Counted from the stretch's first letter, positions 45,140 through 53,330 are shown. The stretch is DNA of 64,000 bases from Peteryoungia ipomoeae (GCF_004912165.1 NZ_STGV01000003.1:186001-250000), one strand, 5' to 3'. Numbers and translations: made by a program. The notes: generated by a model from the letters alone, not told the origin.

Positions 45140-45355
45140 GTTATTTCTCGTCATTTCTGGCTGCGACAGAACCTGTCGCAGGACACTGTTGTAACAATTT
45201 CCGGCTCGGCGATTGGTTGTCAATCACCCTATTTCAGACATGTGTAGTCCGGCGCTGGGATGGCAGGTTCGGGCAGACTGCGGACGGATTCTTGCATCGT
45301 CTTGTTAGGGAAAAGCACGAAAGACGCTTGACCTCACACCGCCGATTAGAGAAGC

Positions 45356-45454
45356 CTTGCCATTGACCTTAAAGGAGACGGCATCCCAGGGGGTGGTTTC
45401 CTCCGTCGTCGGCAAAGTGAGGATGATCTGGCGAATTGTGTCGAGTGTGATCAT
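45356..45454 (-). pseudogene. MmcQ/YjbR family protein, N-terminal part
   Basis: From the ATG at 45454 the minus strand reads MITLDTIRQIILTLPTTEET then TPWDAVSFKVNGK, the first wing and helix of a MmcQ/YjbR protein. Past 45356 the homology stops. It would continue with MLFWNPTHDC at 43304. It lies 60 bases downstream of DUF1284 on the same strand, so the intact gene was probably its operon partner. Confidence 0.85.
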
Positions 45455-45513
45455 GACGGGCCTCCCGCAAGGAGTGTGCCAGAGGTTTCGCCGCCTGTCA
45501 TCGACCGCTGCCT

Positions 45514-45936
45514 TCAGGGCACCACCCGTGCCCCGACATAGCCCTCCTCCGCAACCTGATCGCACAGGCCCGCCCATTCGCAGCCGGAACAGGCTGTGCG
45601 GATCTCGCCTTTGGCAAAGTTCTGGCGCATCCGAGACAGCAGGCTTGCTGTCGGCGTAATCCGCGCGCCTGAGCCGATCGGGCTGCCGAGCATCCGAGCC
45701 ACAGCCGCCTGTGCCTCAGCATCGCGGTCGATAACGCTCGCGCCGTGGCAATGGGCAGAGGGATCGTCGGTCAGAGGCGCGCAGATATCGTCCGGGCCAT
45801 CGACCAGTTCGATGTCCTCACCTGCCGACAGTCTTGCGGCGATGGCTTCATAGTTTGCGACGAAAGCGGGCGAATAGCCTTTGCCGACGTAAGTCAGCAT
45901 GCAGAGCAGGTGATGGGGGCGAAGACGGATGGTCAT
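45514..45936 (-). CDS. DUF1284 family cysteine-containing protein
   Basis: 140 residues. The conserved opening is MTIRLRPHHLLCMLTYVGKG, and four Cys lie in DICAPLTDDPSAHCHG and TACSGCEWAGLCDQ. DUF1284 proteins are predicted to bind an iron-sulfur cluster or another metal through these Cys. No function has been assigned. It was probably co-transcribed with the MmcQ gene that is now broken. Confidence 0.88.
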   Translation of the reverse strand: MTIRLRPHHLLCMLTYVGKGYSPAFVANYEAIAARLSAGEDIELVDGPDDICAPLTDDPSAHCHGASVIDRDAEAQAAVARMLGSPIGSGARITPTASLLSRMRQNFAKGEIRTACSGCEWAGLCDQVAEEGYVGARVVP

Positions 45937-45996
45937 TGGCGGGGACTAAAGCATATCGCGCAAAAGTGTGCAGCGGTTTTGCGATGACGACCCGCT

Positions 45997-46311
45997 TTAG
46001 TCGAGTGCATGCAGAAGAGCCTGCCAGTTTTGACGTCCGCCGAGCACCCTGACGATGGTGACATGCTGATCGTCGCATACGAAGATAACCAGGTGGCTTT
46101 GGTAAACATGGACGCGGACCGGTGGGTCGAATTCCGACTGCAATCGAAACAGCAGGGGCGATCCGGCAATGACCTCGAAGACTTGGTTCAAACCATCAAG
46201 ATACGTGTCCGCCTGTGCAACTGACCAGGTGTCAGCACCATAGGCCCAGATCTCTTCAAGATCTCGTATCGCGCGCGGCGCAAGCGTGAATGTTCGGCTA
46301 CCTTGCCCCAT
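45997..46311 (-). CDS. ParE-type toxin (second module)
   Basis: 104 residues from the ATG at 46311, inside the end of the antitoxin gene; an earlier start would run 21 codons deeper into that gene. The fold reads RTFTLAPRAIRDLEEIWAYG, then LQSEFDPPVRVHVYQSHLVI, ending IVRVLGGRQNWQALLHAL, the RVLxxRxxW signature of ParE/RelE proteins. Presumed gyrase poison. It overlaps its antitoxin gene by 14 bases. Confidence 0.93.
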   Translation of the reverse strand: MGQGSRTFTLAPRAIRDLEEIWAYGADTWSVAQADTYLDGLNQVFEVIAGSPLLFRLQSEFDPPVRVHVYQSHLVIFVCDDQHVTIVRVLGGRQNWQALLHALD

Positions 46312-46543
46312 GGGTTTCGCGCATGCGTCGCTTGAAAACCTCAATATCGAATGGCTCAGCGGGGCCGCTTTCAATGCCTTCGGTGATTGCTGCCTGCAGC
46401 GTATCGAACGCCCGCTGGCGCTCCTGATCCTTGCGGATCAAATCACGCACATAATCGCTTGCATTGCCATAGCGACCGGTCTCAGCCTGCTGCTCCACCC
46501 AAGCCTTCATCTGATCCGGAAGTGAAACGTTCATCGTTGCCAT
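46298..46543 (-). CDS. ParD-type antitoxin (second module)
   Basis: 81 residues from the ATG at 46543, which follows AGGAGGG by five bases. The ribbon-helix-helix is MNVSLPDQMKAWVEQQAETG followed by RYGNASDYVRDLIRKDQERQ, the classical CopG/ParD pattern. The acidic end (ESGPAEPFDIEVFKRRMRET) is the toxin-binding part. It is the first gene of the pair and has a good promoter in front. Confidence 0.94.
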   Translation of the reverse strand: MATMNVSLPDQMKAWVEQQAETGRYGNASDYVRDLIRKDQERQRAFDTLQAAITEGIESGPAEPFDIEVFKRRMRETHGAR

Positions 46544-46562
46544 CTGGCCCTCCTGTGGTGCC

Positions 46563-46591
46563 AGAATGAGACGGATGGCAAAGATTGTCAA
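46563..46591 (-). promoter_or_regulatory. sigma-70-type promoter of second ParDE module
   Basis: On the minus strand TTGACA (46591-46586) and CATTCT (46568-46563) are 17 bases apart and the antitoxin ATG lies 20 bases past the -10. The -35 is perfect and the -10 is weak, as expected for an autorepressed operon. Confidence 0.6.
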
Positions 46592-46598
46592 ACGCCCA

Positions 46599-46943
46599 TC
46601 ACCCATGCGCCGCCCGGCTATCCTGCGGCGCCTCGGTGCGCTCCTTCATGCCGTAGTCGCGCAGCACATGGGCAACGCGCAGACGGTAGTCGGCGAAGAC
46701 CTGCGCCCGCCCTGCCCGTTGGGCTGCCCGGTGTTCGTCGGTCTCGCGCCACTGGCGCACCGCCTCCTCGTCACGCCAGAAGGAGAGCGACAGGAGCTTG
46801 CCGCGCACGGAAAGGCTCTCGAAACGCTCGACCGAGATGAAGCCGTCCATGGTTTCGAGATGGGCGCGAAGCTCACCGGCGAGGTCGAGATAGTGATGCC
46901 GCTCGCCGGCAAAGGGCAGGACTTCGAAGATGACGGCGATCAC
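46599..46943 (-). CDS. antibiotic biosynthesis monooxygenase (ABM) family protein
   Basis: 114 residues. A dimeric ferredoxin-like alpha/beta-barrel is indicated by MIAVIFEVLPFAGERHHYLD, METMDGFISVERFESLSV-like strands (MDGFISVERFESLSVRGKLL) and LSLSFWRDEEAVRQWRETDE followed by HRAAQRAGRAQVFADYRLRV. ABM proteins are small cofactor-free oxygenases or haem-handling proteins. It overlaps the NIPSNAP gene by four bases and belongs to the operon divergent from the ArsR regulator. Confidence 0.9.
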   Translation of the reverse strand: MIAVIFEVLPFAGERHHYLDLAGELRAHLETMDGFISVERFESLSVRGKLLSLSFWRDEEAVRQWRETDEHRAAQRAGRAQVFADYRLRVAHVLRDYGMKERTEAPQDSRAAHG

Positions 46944-47269
46944 GGTGCGATCCTTGGCGCATGCGGGGCCGAGACGTTTTTGAGGAAGAGCCGGTCTTCC
47001 GCGAGGATGAAGCGTTTTTTGGCGGCAAAGTCATAATTCTCCCGCCCGAGCGGATCGGCTGACAGTCTTGCCCGATAAGCCTCGTAGGCGGCGAGGTTGT
47101 CGATGTTGTAAATGCCATAGGCCGTCGTTGCCGATCCCTCGTGCGGGGCGAAATAGCCGATGAGATCGGCACCGCAGCGCGGGATCGCCTCGCCCCAATT
47201 GCGGGCGTAAGTTGCGAAATCGTCCTGAGCGAAGGGATCGATGCGGTAGCGGATGATGCAGGTGATCAT
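46940..47269 (-). CDS. NIPSNAP family protein
   Basis: 109 residues, preceded by GAGGAG. MITCIIRYRIDPFAQDDFAT opens the ferredoxin-like fold; CGADLIGYFAPHEGSATTAY then GIYNIDNLAAYEAYRARLSA and FILAEDRLFLKNV match NIPSNAP proteins. The biochemical role of bacterial members is unknown. It is the first gene of a two-gene operon with the ABM protein and is divergent from the ArsR gene, with a palindrome between them, so the ArsR protein is the likely repressor. Confidence 0.9.
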   Translation of the reverse strand: MITCIIRYRIDPFAQDDFATYARNWGEAIPRCGADLIGYFAPHEGSATTAYGIYNIDNLAAYEAYRARLSADPLGRENYDFAAKKRFILAEDRLFLKNVSAPHAPRIAP

Positions 47270-47366
47270 GGGTGGGCTCCTCGTGGTTTGCGAGGCGGTT
47301 GTGCCATGGCGGGACCAGGCGAAGCTTCGACGCCGATCGAAGCTTTGTGCAGCACAGTTCGTCCGT

Positions 47367-47386
47367 GATCGAACGATAGTTCGATC
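47367..47386. promoter_or_regulatory. ArsR-type operator
   Basis: GATCGAAC and GTTCGATC form an 8-base perfect palindrome around GATA, and GATCGAA half-sites recur on either side (near 47336 and 47389). It lies between the NIPSNAP and ArsR starts, the expected place for a shared operator. Confidence 0.75.
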
Positions 47387-47453
47387 GGGATCGAAGCATG
47401 TGCTAGGCTTTTGCCAGACAATTGCCCCTGTCCCATCTCAGGTCGAGGTTTCC

Positions 47454-48140
47454 ATGGCAGAAGGTCCAGACATCGCCCGCATTGCCGCACTCATCGGCGA
47501 TCCGGCCCGCTCGAACATGCTGCTGGCGCTCGCCGGCGGCAAGGCGCTGACGGCGACCGAGCTTGCAGGCGCGGCCGGCGTCACGCTGCAGACGGCGAGT
47601 TCGCACCTGTCGAAGCTCGAGGACGGCGGGCTTTTGAAGCACCGCAAGCAGGGGCGGCACCGCTATTTTGCGCTGGCCGACGACCAGGTCGGCGCGATGA
47701 TCGAGAGCCTGATGAGCTTTTCGGCGAGCCGAGGACATCTGCGCCACCGCACGGGACCGAAGGAACCGGAACTGCGCAAGGCACGGATCTGCTACGATCA
47801 CCTGGCCGGCGACTATGGTGTGCGCATGCTGGACAGCCTGGTGGCCCAAGGGGCGATCGCGGCTAAAGACGAATCCCTGACGCTGACCACCGAGGGTGAC
47901 CGCCTGCTGCGCGACCTGGGTCTCGACATCGACAGCCTCAGGGCCAGACGCCGGCCGCTCTGCCGCGCCTGTCTGGACTGGAGCGAGCGACGCACGCATC
48001 TTGCCGGCACGCTCGGGGCGGCGCTGCTTTCGCAATTTCTCGATCGTGGTTATGCGCGGCGCGTCGCGGAAAGCCGGATCATCCGGTTTTCACCCGAAGG
48101 CGAACGGCAGTTTCTTGCCCTGTTTCCCCTGATCGATTGA
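47454..48140 (+). CDS. ArsR/SmtB-family transcriptional regulator
   Basis: 228 residues from the ATG at 47454; the longer frame upstream covers the operator region. The winged helix (about 5-95) reads DIARIAALIGDPARSNMLLA, ALTATELAGAAGVTLQTASS with the recognition helix, and GLLKHRKQGRHRYFALADDQ with the wing. The C-terminal part is longer than in small metal sensors and contains KARICYDHLAGDYGVRMLDS and RRRPLCRACLDWSERRTHLA, a pattern of the larger ArsR group that senses organic ligands. It is divergent from the ABM/NIPSNAP operon, its likely target. Confidence 0.92.
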   Translation: MAEGPDIARIAALIGDPARSNMLLALAGGKALTATELAGAAGVTLQTASSHLSKLEDGGLLKHRKQGRHRYFALADDQVGAMIESLMSFSASRGHLRHRTGPKEPELRKARICYDHLAGDYGVRMLDSLVAQGAIAAKDESLTLTTEGDRLLRDLGLDIDSLRARRRPLCRACLDWSERRTHLAGTLGAALLSQFLDRGYARRVAESRIIRFSPEGERQFLALFPLID

Positions 48141-48175
48141 CCGGATTCAGGCGACGTCGGAAGGCTCTTGAAAAG

Positions 48176-48193
48176 ATACCGACCGCACGGTAT
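48176..48193. promoter_or_regulatory. TetR operator candidate
   Basis: ATACCG and CGGTAT form a 6-base perfect palindrome with 6 bases between them, 33 bases before the SMR gene. It is a likely site for the TetR protein encoded behind that gene. Confidence 0.65.
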
Positions 48194-48225
48194 GTTTTGT
48201 CAGTGTATCCGAGGAACCATCCGTC

Positions 48226-48570
48226 ATGAACCCCACACTCACCGCCTATGGCGCGCTGGCCGCCGCGATCGTGCTCGAGGTGATCGGAACGACGCTTCTG
48301 CAGAAGTCGGCGCAGTTCACCAAACTCTTGCCGACGGCGGGCATGGTCATGTTCTATGTCGCCTCCTTCTATCTCCTCGCCCAGGCGCTCAAAGGCATGC
48401 CGCTCGGTGTCGCCTATGCCATGTGGGGCGGGCTCGGCATTGTCCTCACGGCGCTGATCAGCGTCTTCTACCTCAAGCAAAGCCTCGACCTAGCGGCCCT
48501 TGCCGGCATTGCGCTGATCGTCGCGGGCGTCGTGGTCATCAACACCCTGTCCGGCACGGTGTCGCACTGA
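48226..48570 (+). CDS. SMR-family multidrug efflux protein
   Basis: 114 residues with four membrane helices. LAAAIVLEVIGTTLLQKSAQ holds the essential Glu of helix 1 (position 14 of EmrE). MVMFYVASFYLLAQALKGMP and LGVAYAMWGGLGIVLTALIS match helices 2 and 3, including the AYAxWxGxG motif, and AALAGIALIVAGVVVINTLS is helix 4. It exports cationic compounds in exchange for protons as a dimer in the inner membrane. Its stop shares a base with the TetR start, so the transporter and its regulator are one operon. Confidence 0.95.
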   Translation: MNPTLTAYGALAAAIVLEVIGTTLLQKSAQFTKLLPTAGMVMFYVASFYLLAQALKGMPLGVAYAMWGGLGIVLTALISVFYLKQSLDLAALAGIALIVAGVVVINTLSGTVSH

Positions 48571-49160
48571 TGGTTGCGGCCCCCTCCCCCGCAAACGGTG
48601 CGCCCTCGGCGCATCGCCGCAAGAAGCAGCCGGAACAGGTGCGGCGGGCACTGCTCGACTGCGCTGCTCAGATCGCGGCTGAACAGGGAGCCCATGCCAT
48701 CACGATCCAGGCGGTGGCGGCAGGGGCCGGTGTCACCAAGGGCGGACTGCTGCACCACTTCGACAGCAAGCAGGCCCTGCTCGCGGCCGTCTTTTCGGAC
48801 CTGCTCGAGCAGATGGACCGGGAGATCGACCGCTCCATGGCCACGGACGCCGTGGCGCGGGGCCGCTTCACGCGGGCCTATGTGCGTGCCTGCTTTTCCG
48901 ACCGACTGCTCGGCGAGCGAAGCCTCTGGGCCGCCCTGTCTCTTGCCGGCGTGTCCGAGCCTGCGCTGCGATCGCTCTGGCTCAACTGGATCGACGGCCG
49001 AATGCAACGGCATTTCGACACCGACAGCGATCCGAACCTGACGGCCGTTCGTCTTGCCGCCGACGGCATCTGGCTCGCCGACATCATGGACAAAACCGGC
49101 GGACTGCAACGATATCCGCAAAATCTCGAAGCGGTGCTGCTGGCGATGGCAGGCGGCTAG
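48570..49160 (+). CDS. TetR-family transcriptional regulator
   Basis: 196 residues from the ATG that overlaps the SMR stop. The helix-turn-helix (about 20-68) reads QVRRALLDCAAQIAAEQGAH, AITIQAVAAGAGVTKGGLLH and HFDSKQALLAAVFSDLLEQM, the TetR consensus with the GLLHHF element of the QacR/YcdC-like subgroup. The C-terminal ligand domain has RLLGERSLWAALSLAGVSEP. It most likely represses the SMR operon through the palindrome at 48176-48193 and is released by an exported compound. Confidence 0.94.
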   Translation: MVAAPSPANGAPSAHRRKKQPEQVRRALLDCAAQIAAEQGAHAITIQAVAAGAGVTKGGLLHHFDSKQALLAAVFSDLLEQMDREIDRSMATDAVARGRFTRAYVRACFSDRLLGERSLWAALSLAGVSEPALRSLWLNWIDGRMQRHFDTDSDPNLTAVRLAADGIWLADIMDKTGGLQRYPQNLEAVLLAMAGG

Positions 49161-49259
49161 TTCCGAAATGACATCGGAAAGCACGGCAGGCCAGCCATGC
49201 ATGACATGCGATTGTCCTTACCTTCCCGATCGTGTAGGGAGCGACTTTCCCTGGACCCC

Positions 49260-49964
49260 ATGACGGATGTTTCCATGAACGGCTTCGACCTTATCCTCTT
49301 TGATTGCGACGGCGTGCTCGTCGATTCCGAAATCATCGCCGCCAAGGTCGAATCGAAGCTGCTGACCGAGGCCGGCTATCCGATTTCGGTCGAGGAAATG
49401 GGCGAACGCTTCGCCGGCATGACCTGGAAGAACATCCTCCTGTCGATCGAACAGGAAGTCGACATTCCGCTTTCCGCAAGCCTGATCGACAAGTCGGAGC
49501 AGCTGCTCGACCAGCGGCTGGCCCGCGAGGTGAAGATCATCGAAGGTGTGGCTTTTGCACTGGCGAGGCTCGACGCGCCGCGCTGCATCTGCTCCAATTC
49601 TTCCGCGCACCGGCTCGACATGATGCTGACCAAGGTCGGCCTCAAGCAGGCATTTGCGCCACATATCTATTCGGCCAAGGATCTCGGTGCCGACCGGGTG
49701 AAACCGAAGCCGGACATCTTTCTGCATGGTGCAAGCCAGTTCGGCGTCAGCCCCGGCAGGTGCCTCGTCGTTGAGGACTCGGTGCATGGCGTGCACGCGG
49801 CCCGCGCCGCCGGCATGCGGGTCGTCGGCTTTACCGGCGCCTCCCATACCTATCCGTCGCATGCCGACAAGCTGACCGATGCGGGTGCGGAAACCGTGAT
49901 CTCGCGCATGACCGACCTTCCCGGCGTGGTGGCCGCGATGGCCGAGTGGGAAGGCGCATTCTGA
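49260..49964 (+). CDS. HAD-superfamily phosphatase (phosphoglycolate/beta-phosphoglucomutase type)
   Basis: 234 residues from the ATG at 49260; a second ATG five codons later is possible. Motif I is FDLILFDCDGVLVDSE, followed by the four-helix cap (AAKVESKLLTEAGYPISVEE). Motif II is APRCICSNSSAHRLDMML, motif III lies in GADRVKPKPDIFLHGASQFG, and motif IV is RCLVVEDSVHGVHAARAAGM. The DCDGVLVDSE start is shared by sugar-phosphate phosphatases such as YieH. It is a single gene between TetR and the divergent-side lipid kinase. The substrate is unknown. Confidence 0.93.
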   Translation: MTDVSMNGFDLILFDCDGVLVDSEIIAAKVESKLLTEAGYPISVEEMGERFAGMTWKNILLSIEQEVDIPLSASLIDKSEQLLDQRLAREVKIIEGVAFALARLDAPRCICSNSSAHRLDMMLTKVGLKQAFAPHIYSAKDLGADRVKPKPDIFLHGASQFGVSPGRCLVVEDSVHGVHAARAAGMRVVGFTGASHTYPSHADKLTDAGAETVISRMTDLPGVVAAMAEWEGAF

Positions 49965-50021
49965 TAAGCGACAGGGCAGGCAGACCGCCTGGCCCTGTTT
50001 CTGAACATCAGAGCTTGCCCG

Positions 50022-50945
50022 TCAAACCTTGATCGTCAGGGCGCCGGGCAGGATCTCGGCGACGAATGCGCCTGTGATCGGTTGCTCCCCATCCACCTCG
50101 ACGGGAAACCGGGCCGGATCGAGTGGCCGGCATTCCACCTGCCTGCCGCGATGGAAACTCAGCTGCGGGTGGCCGATATGGCCGGCCGAATAAAGGCTGC
50201 GGAGCAGGCCGATCAGGCCGAAGACACTCTCCTCTCGCATGACGGCGACATCGAACAGGCCGTCGGTCAGATCGGCTGCCGGCGTCACATGCATGCCGCC
50301 GCCGAACCAGCCGCCATTGGCTATCGCCACCAGTGCCAGGGACCCCGTGTGCACCTTGTGACCATCCACCAGCACCTCGAAGCGGTAGGGCTTGTAGCGG
50401 AGGATGGCGAGCAGCGAATGGACGAGGAAGCGGGCGGGACCGCTCAGCCAGCGTGCCCCCGGCGCATTCACGCACTCGACGATCTCGCCGGAAATGCCGA
50501 GGCTGGCGATGTTGACGAAATGGCGCCGGACTTCCTTGCCATCGGCGCTCGACGCGATCAGGCGTGCCGCATCGATCTGCCGGGGCCGGGCCGCGGCAAT
50601 CCTTTCGGCAAGGACTTGCGGATCCTGCGGCAGGTCGAAGTTGCGGACAAAATCGCTGCCGGTGCCGAGCGGCAAAAAGGCAAGCGGCGAATCGGGGCGG
50701 TCTGAGGACAGTATACCGTCCACCACGTCGCTGATCGTGCCATCACCGCCCGCGGCAATGACAAGCGTTGCGCCCGCATTGGCCGCCTCCAGCGCGAGGC
50801 GGCGGGCGTCGACTCCGGACCGGCTCTCCTGAACGACAAGATCGTCAAAGGTTTGCTGAAAGGCTGAAAGCACCGACGGCCAGCGCGATCGATGCCTCGC
50901 CCCGCCGGCCACGGGGTTCCTGATGATCACGACGCCCATCCGCAT
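50022..50945 (-). CDS. diacylglycerol/lipid kinase family protein (YegS-like)
   Basis: 307 residues from the ATG at 50945 (ATG two codons later is also possible). The nucleotide-binding domain has VVIIRNPVAGGARHRSRWPS and the signature GATLVIAAGGDGTISDVVDG with GGDGT, followed by LAFLPLGTGSDFVRNFDLPQ. The beta-sandwich domain carries VNIASLGISGEIVECVNA and ANGGWFGGGMHVTPAADLTD, a substrate-binding region with the catalytic Asp. It phosphorylates a lipid such as diacylglycerol, phosphatidylglycerol or a sphingoid base at the membrane. A single gene, oriented towards the HAD gene. Confidence 0.93.
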   Translation of the reverse strand: MRMGVVIIRNPVAGGARHRSRWPSVLSAFQQTFDDLVVQESRSGVDARRLALEAANAGATLVIAAGGDGTISDVVDGILSSDRPDSPLAFLPLGTGSDFVRNFDLPQDPQVLAERIAAARPRQIDAARLIASSADGKEVRRHFVNIASLGISGEIVECVNAPGARWLSGPARFLVHSLLAILRYKPYRFEVLVDGHKVHTGSLALVAIANGGWFGGGMHVTPAADLTDGLFDVAVMREESVFGLIGLLRSLYSAGHIGHPQLSFHRGRQVECRPLDPARFPVEVDGEQPITGAFVAEILPGALTIKV

Positions 50946-51048
50946 CCCCCAAGAGGCTTCGCCACAAGACCGCACCTCTCCCGCACGATGCCAGGCACTG
51001 CCGCCTTTGAATAAGGCTTAAGCGGCACGGGCTTGCAGGATCGGAGGC

Positions 51049-51615
51049 TTACTTCTTCTTCTTCGCCTTGCCGTCGTCGAAGCCCAGATGAACGCGCGTC
51101 ATGCCGGAAACATTGCCGGGAATGGTAACGGCACGGCTGTAGATGAACTGGGTCGGCTGATTGACGTCCGCGACAGTGACGCTGAATGGCTCGACTTCCG
51201 AATAGACCTGCTGATCGCCATCGGTGACGGTGATGCGCACCGGCACGGTGATCGTGCCTGCCTTGCCCTGCGGGCCGGAGACCAACCGCCCCTGCGCGAG
51301 CACATTGACCGTCAGCGTCGTTTCGGTCCGCGAGCAGGAACGTGTCGTATCGGCAATCGAGGCCTGGTAGATCACGTGGGCGGCATCCTCTTCCTTGCCG
51401 CGGGTATAGGCGCGGTGGAAGGCAGAGCCGTCACGCAGGTTTACCTGCGGGCAAAAACCCTGGACGAAGGGTTCGCCGCTTGCGGCAACCGGCTGGGCTG
51501 CCGGCGTTGACTGCGGCAGGAGACCGGAGACCGGATTGCCGGCATTGCAGCCAGCCAGGACCATCAGGAGCGAGACGGCCAAAACACCGCGCGACACGAC
51601 TAGAGACACGTGCAT
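51049..51615 (-). CDS. lipoprotein of unknown function
   Basis: 188 residues from the ATG at 51615, preceded by GGAAGGTGG; the same frame is open far into thrC on the other strand, but only this part is protein-like. A signal peptide with lipobox LLMVLAGC places the mature Cys at about 23. The mature part has EPFVQGFCPQVNLRDGSAFH and ACS-like pairs (TRSCSRTETTLTVNVLAQGR), then strands such as GTITVPVRITVTDGDQQVYS, ending in a lysine-rich tail. The family is common in rhizobia but uncharacterised. It would be anchored in the periplasm. The 300 bases between it and thrC (51616-51915) contain both promoters. Confidence 0.85.
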   Translation of the reverse strand: MHVSLVVSRGVLAVSLLMVLAGCNAGNPVSGLLPQSTPAAQPVAASGEPFVQGFCPQVNLRDGSAFHRAYTRGKEEDAAHVIYQASIADTTRSCSRTETTLTVNVLAQGRLVSGPQGKAGTITVPVRITVTDGDQQVYSEVEPFSVTVADVNQPTQFIYSRAVTIPGNVSGMTRVHLGFDDGKAKKKK

Positions 51616-51915
51616 CCACCTTCCGCATGCTTGGCCCCGCAAGGCCAAAAAATCGTTCCAATTGCCGGGATCTTTCGCCCGGCTGAGACGCCTATAGCAG
51701 CGGTGCGGCAAAAAATCGATTGGCTGACGGCAATTTGCGCGGAAATTCGATTGCGCGCAAGAGAGGCTGTCGCGTGGGACGCCCGGTCCGGTTTTGCCGC
51801 CTCGATTTGCGAAATTCCGGCCTGCGGGCTGGCGCAAAAGGGCAAACCTCTTTATCGGAAACCCCGTAGGTTTGTCGGGCCTAAGCTCCGACCGGTCAAA
51901 TTCGAGGATAGCGAC

Positions 51916-53313
51916 GTGGAATATATCTCGACCCGCGGTGAGGCTCCAAGCCTCGGCTTTTGTGACGCGCTTCTGGCGGGCCTGGCTCGCGACGGCGGGC
52001 TCTATGTGCCCCGCGAGTGGCCACAGCTTTCCAAGAAGGCGATCCGCGGTCTGCGCGGCAAGAGCTATCAGGACGTGGCCTTCGAGGTTCTCCTGCCCTT
52101 TACCAATGGCGAGATCGAGCCGGAAACCTTCCGCGGCATGATCGATGAGGCCTATGCCACCTTCCGGCATCCGGCCGTCGCACCGCTCGTCCAGACCGGC
52201 GCAAACGCCTTCGTGCTCGAACTCTTCCACGGCACCACGCTTGCCTTCAAGGACGTGGCCATGCAGCTCATCGCGCGGCTGATGGATCACGTCTTGGAAA
52301 AGCGCGGCGAACGCGCGACGATCGTCGGCGCGACCTCGGGCGACACCGGCGGCGCTGCCATTGACGCCTTTGCCGGCCGCGCACGCACCGATGTCTTCAT
52401 CCTCTTCCCGCATGGCAAGGTCTCGCCGGTGCAGCAGCGCCAGATGACGACGTCGACCGAGGCGAACGTGCATGCGATCGCCGTCGAAGGCAATTTCGAC
52501 GACTGCCAGAGCCTGGTGAAGGCGATGTTCAATGACGCCGCCTTCCGCGACCGCGTGAAGCTTTCGGGCGTCAACTCGATCAACTGGGCCCGCATCATGG
52601 CGCAGGTGGTCTACTACTTCACCGCAGCGGTCGCCCTTGGCGGCCCGGATCGCAAGATCTCCTTCACCGTGCCAACAGGCAATTTCGGCGACATCTTTGC
52701 CGGCTATGTGGCGAAGAAGATGGGCCTGCCGATCGACAAGCTGGTGATCGCCACCAATGACAACGACATTCTCGCCCGCACGCTGAAGACCGGCCGCTAC
52801 GAGATGAAGGGCGTGCATGCCACGACCTCGCCCTCGATGGACATCCAGATTTCCTCGAACTTCGAGCGCCTGCTTTATGAGGCCTATGGCCGCGATGCCA
52901 GCGCCATCCGCAGCGCGATGGAGGGCTTGAAACAATCGGGCGCCTTCGAGATCAAGGAAGAGGCGCTGAAATTCATCCGCAAGGATTTCCGCGCCGGGCG
53001 GGCGACCCAGAAGGACGTCGCCAAGACGATCAAGGCCGTTCTCGATGAGACCGGCTATCTGCTCGACCCGCATACCGCCGTCGGTGTGCATGTCGCCAAG
53101 AAATTCGAGAAGCCGCAAAGCCCGATGGTGGTGCTCTCCACCGCCCATCCGGCGAAATTCCCCGCCGCAGTAAAATCAGCCTGCGGTATTGACCCCGCGC
53201 TTCCGACATGGCTTGCTGACCTGATGACCAGGGAGGAGCGCTTCGAAATTCTGTCAGCCGATCTGAAGACCGTCGAGACTTTCGTCGGCCAGCGTTCCAG
53301 GGCTGCCGAATAA
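51916..53313 (+). CDS. thrC: threonine synthase
   Basis: 465 residues from a GTG at 51916 preceded by GAGGA; this matches the conserved start VEYISTRGEAPSLGF. It is a PLP enzyme of fold type II: FHGTTLAFKDVAMQLIARLM holds the PLP-binding Lys, IVGATSGDTGGAAIDAFAGR is the Ser/Gly phosphate loop, FPHGKVSPVQQRQMTTSTEA follows, and FTVPTGNFGDIFAGYVAKKM is the cofactor phosphate site. It converts O-phosphohomoserine to threonine. thrB, the preceding pathway enzyme, lies about 8 kb downstream in the window. The M16 peptidase gene follows 17 bases later, an arrangement conserved in Rhizobiales. Confidence 0.98.
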   Translation: MEYISTRGEAPSLGFCDALLAGLARDGGLYVPREWPQLSKKAIRGLRGKSYQDVAFEVLLPFTNGEIEPETFRGMIDEAYATFRHPAVAPLVQTGANAFVLELFHGTTLAFKDVAMQLIARLMDHVLEKRGERATIVGATSGDTGGAAIDAFAGRARTDVFILFPHGKVSPVQQRQMTTSTEANVHAIAVEGNFDDCQSLVKAMFNDAAFRDRVKLSGVNSINWARIMAQVVYYFTAAVALGGPDRKISFTVPTGNFGDIFAGYVAKKMGLPIDKLVIATNDNDILARTLKTGRYEMKGVHATTSPSMDIQISSNFERLLYEAYGRDASAIRSAMEGLKQSGAFEIKEEALKFIRKDFRAGRATQKDVAKTIKAVLDETGYLLDPHTAVGVHVAKKFEKPQSPMVVLSTAHPAKFPAAVKSACGIDPALPTWLADLMTREERFEILSADLKTVETFVGQRSRAAE

Positions 53314-53330
53314 GCGCAGAAAGACGAACC

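Noticed and set aside
51616..53148. Long N-terminal extension (to about 699 codons) of the lipoprotein gene
   Set aside because: The extension is antisense to thrC. The lipoprotein has its own ribosome-binding site, signal peptide and lipobox at 51615.
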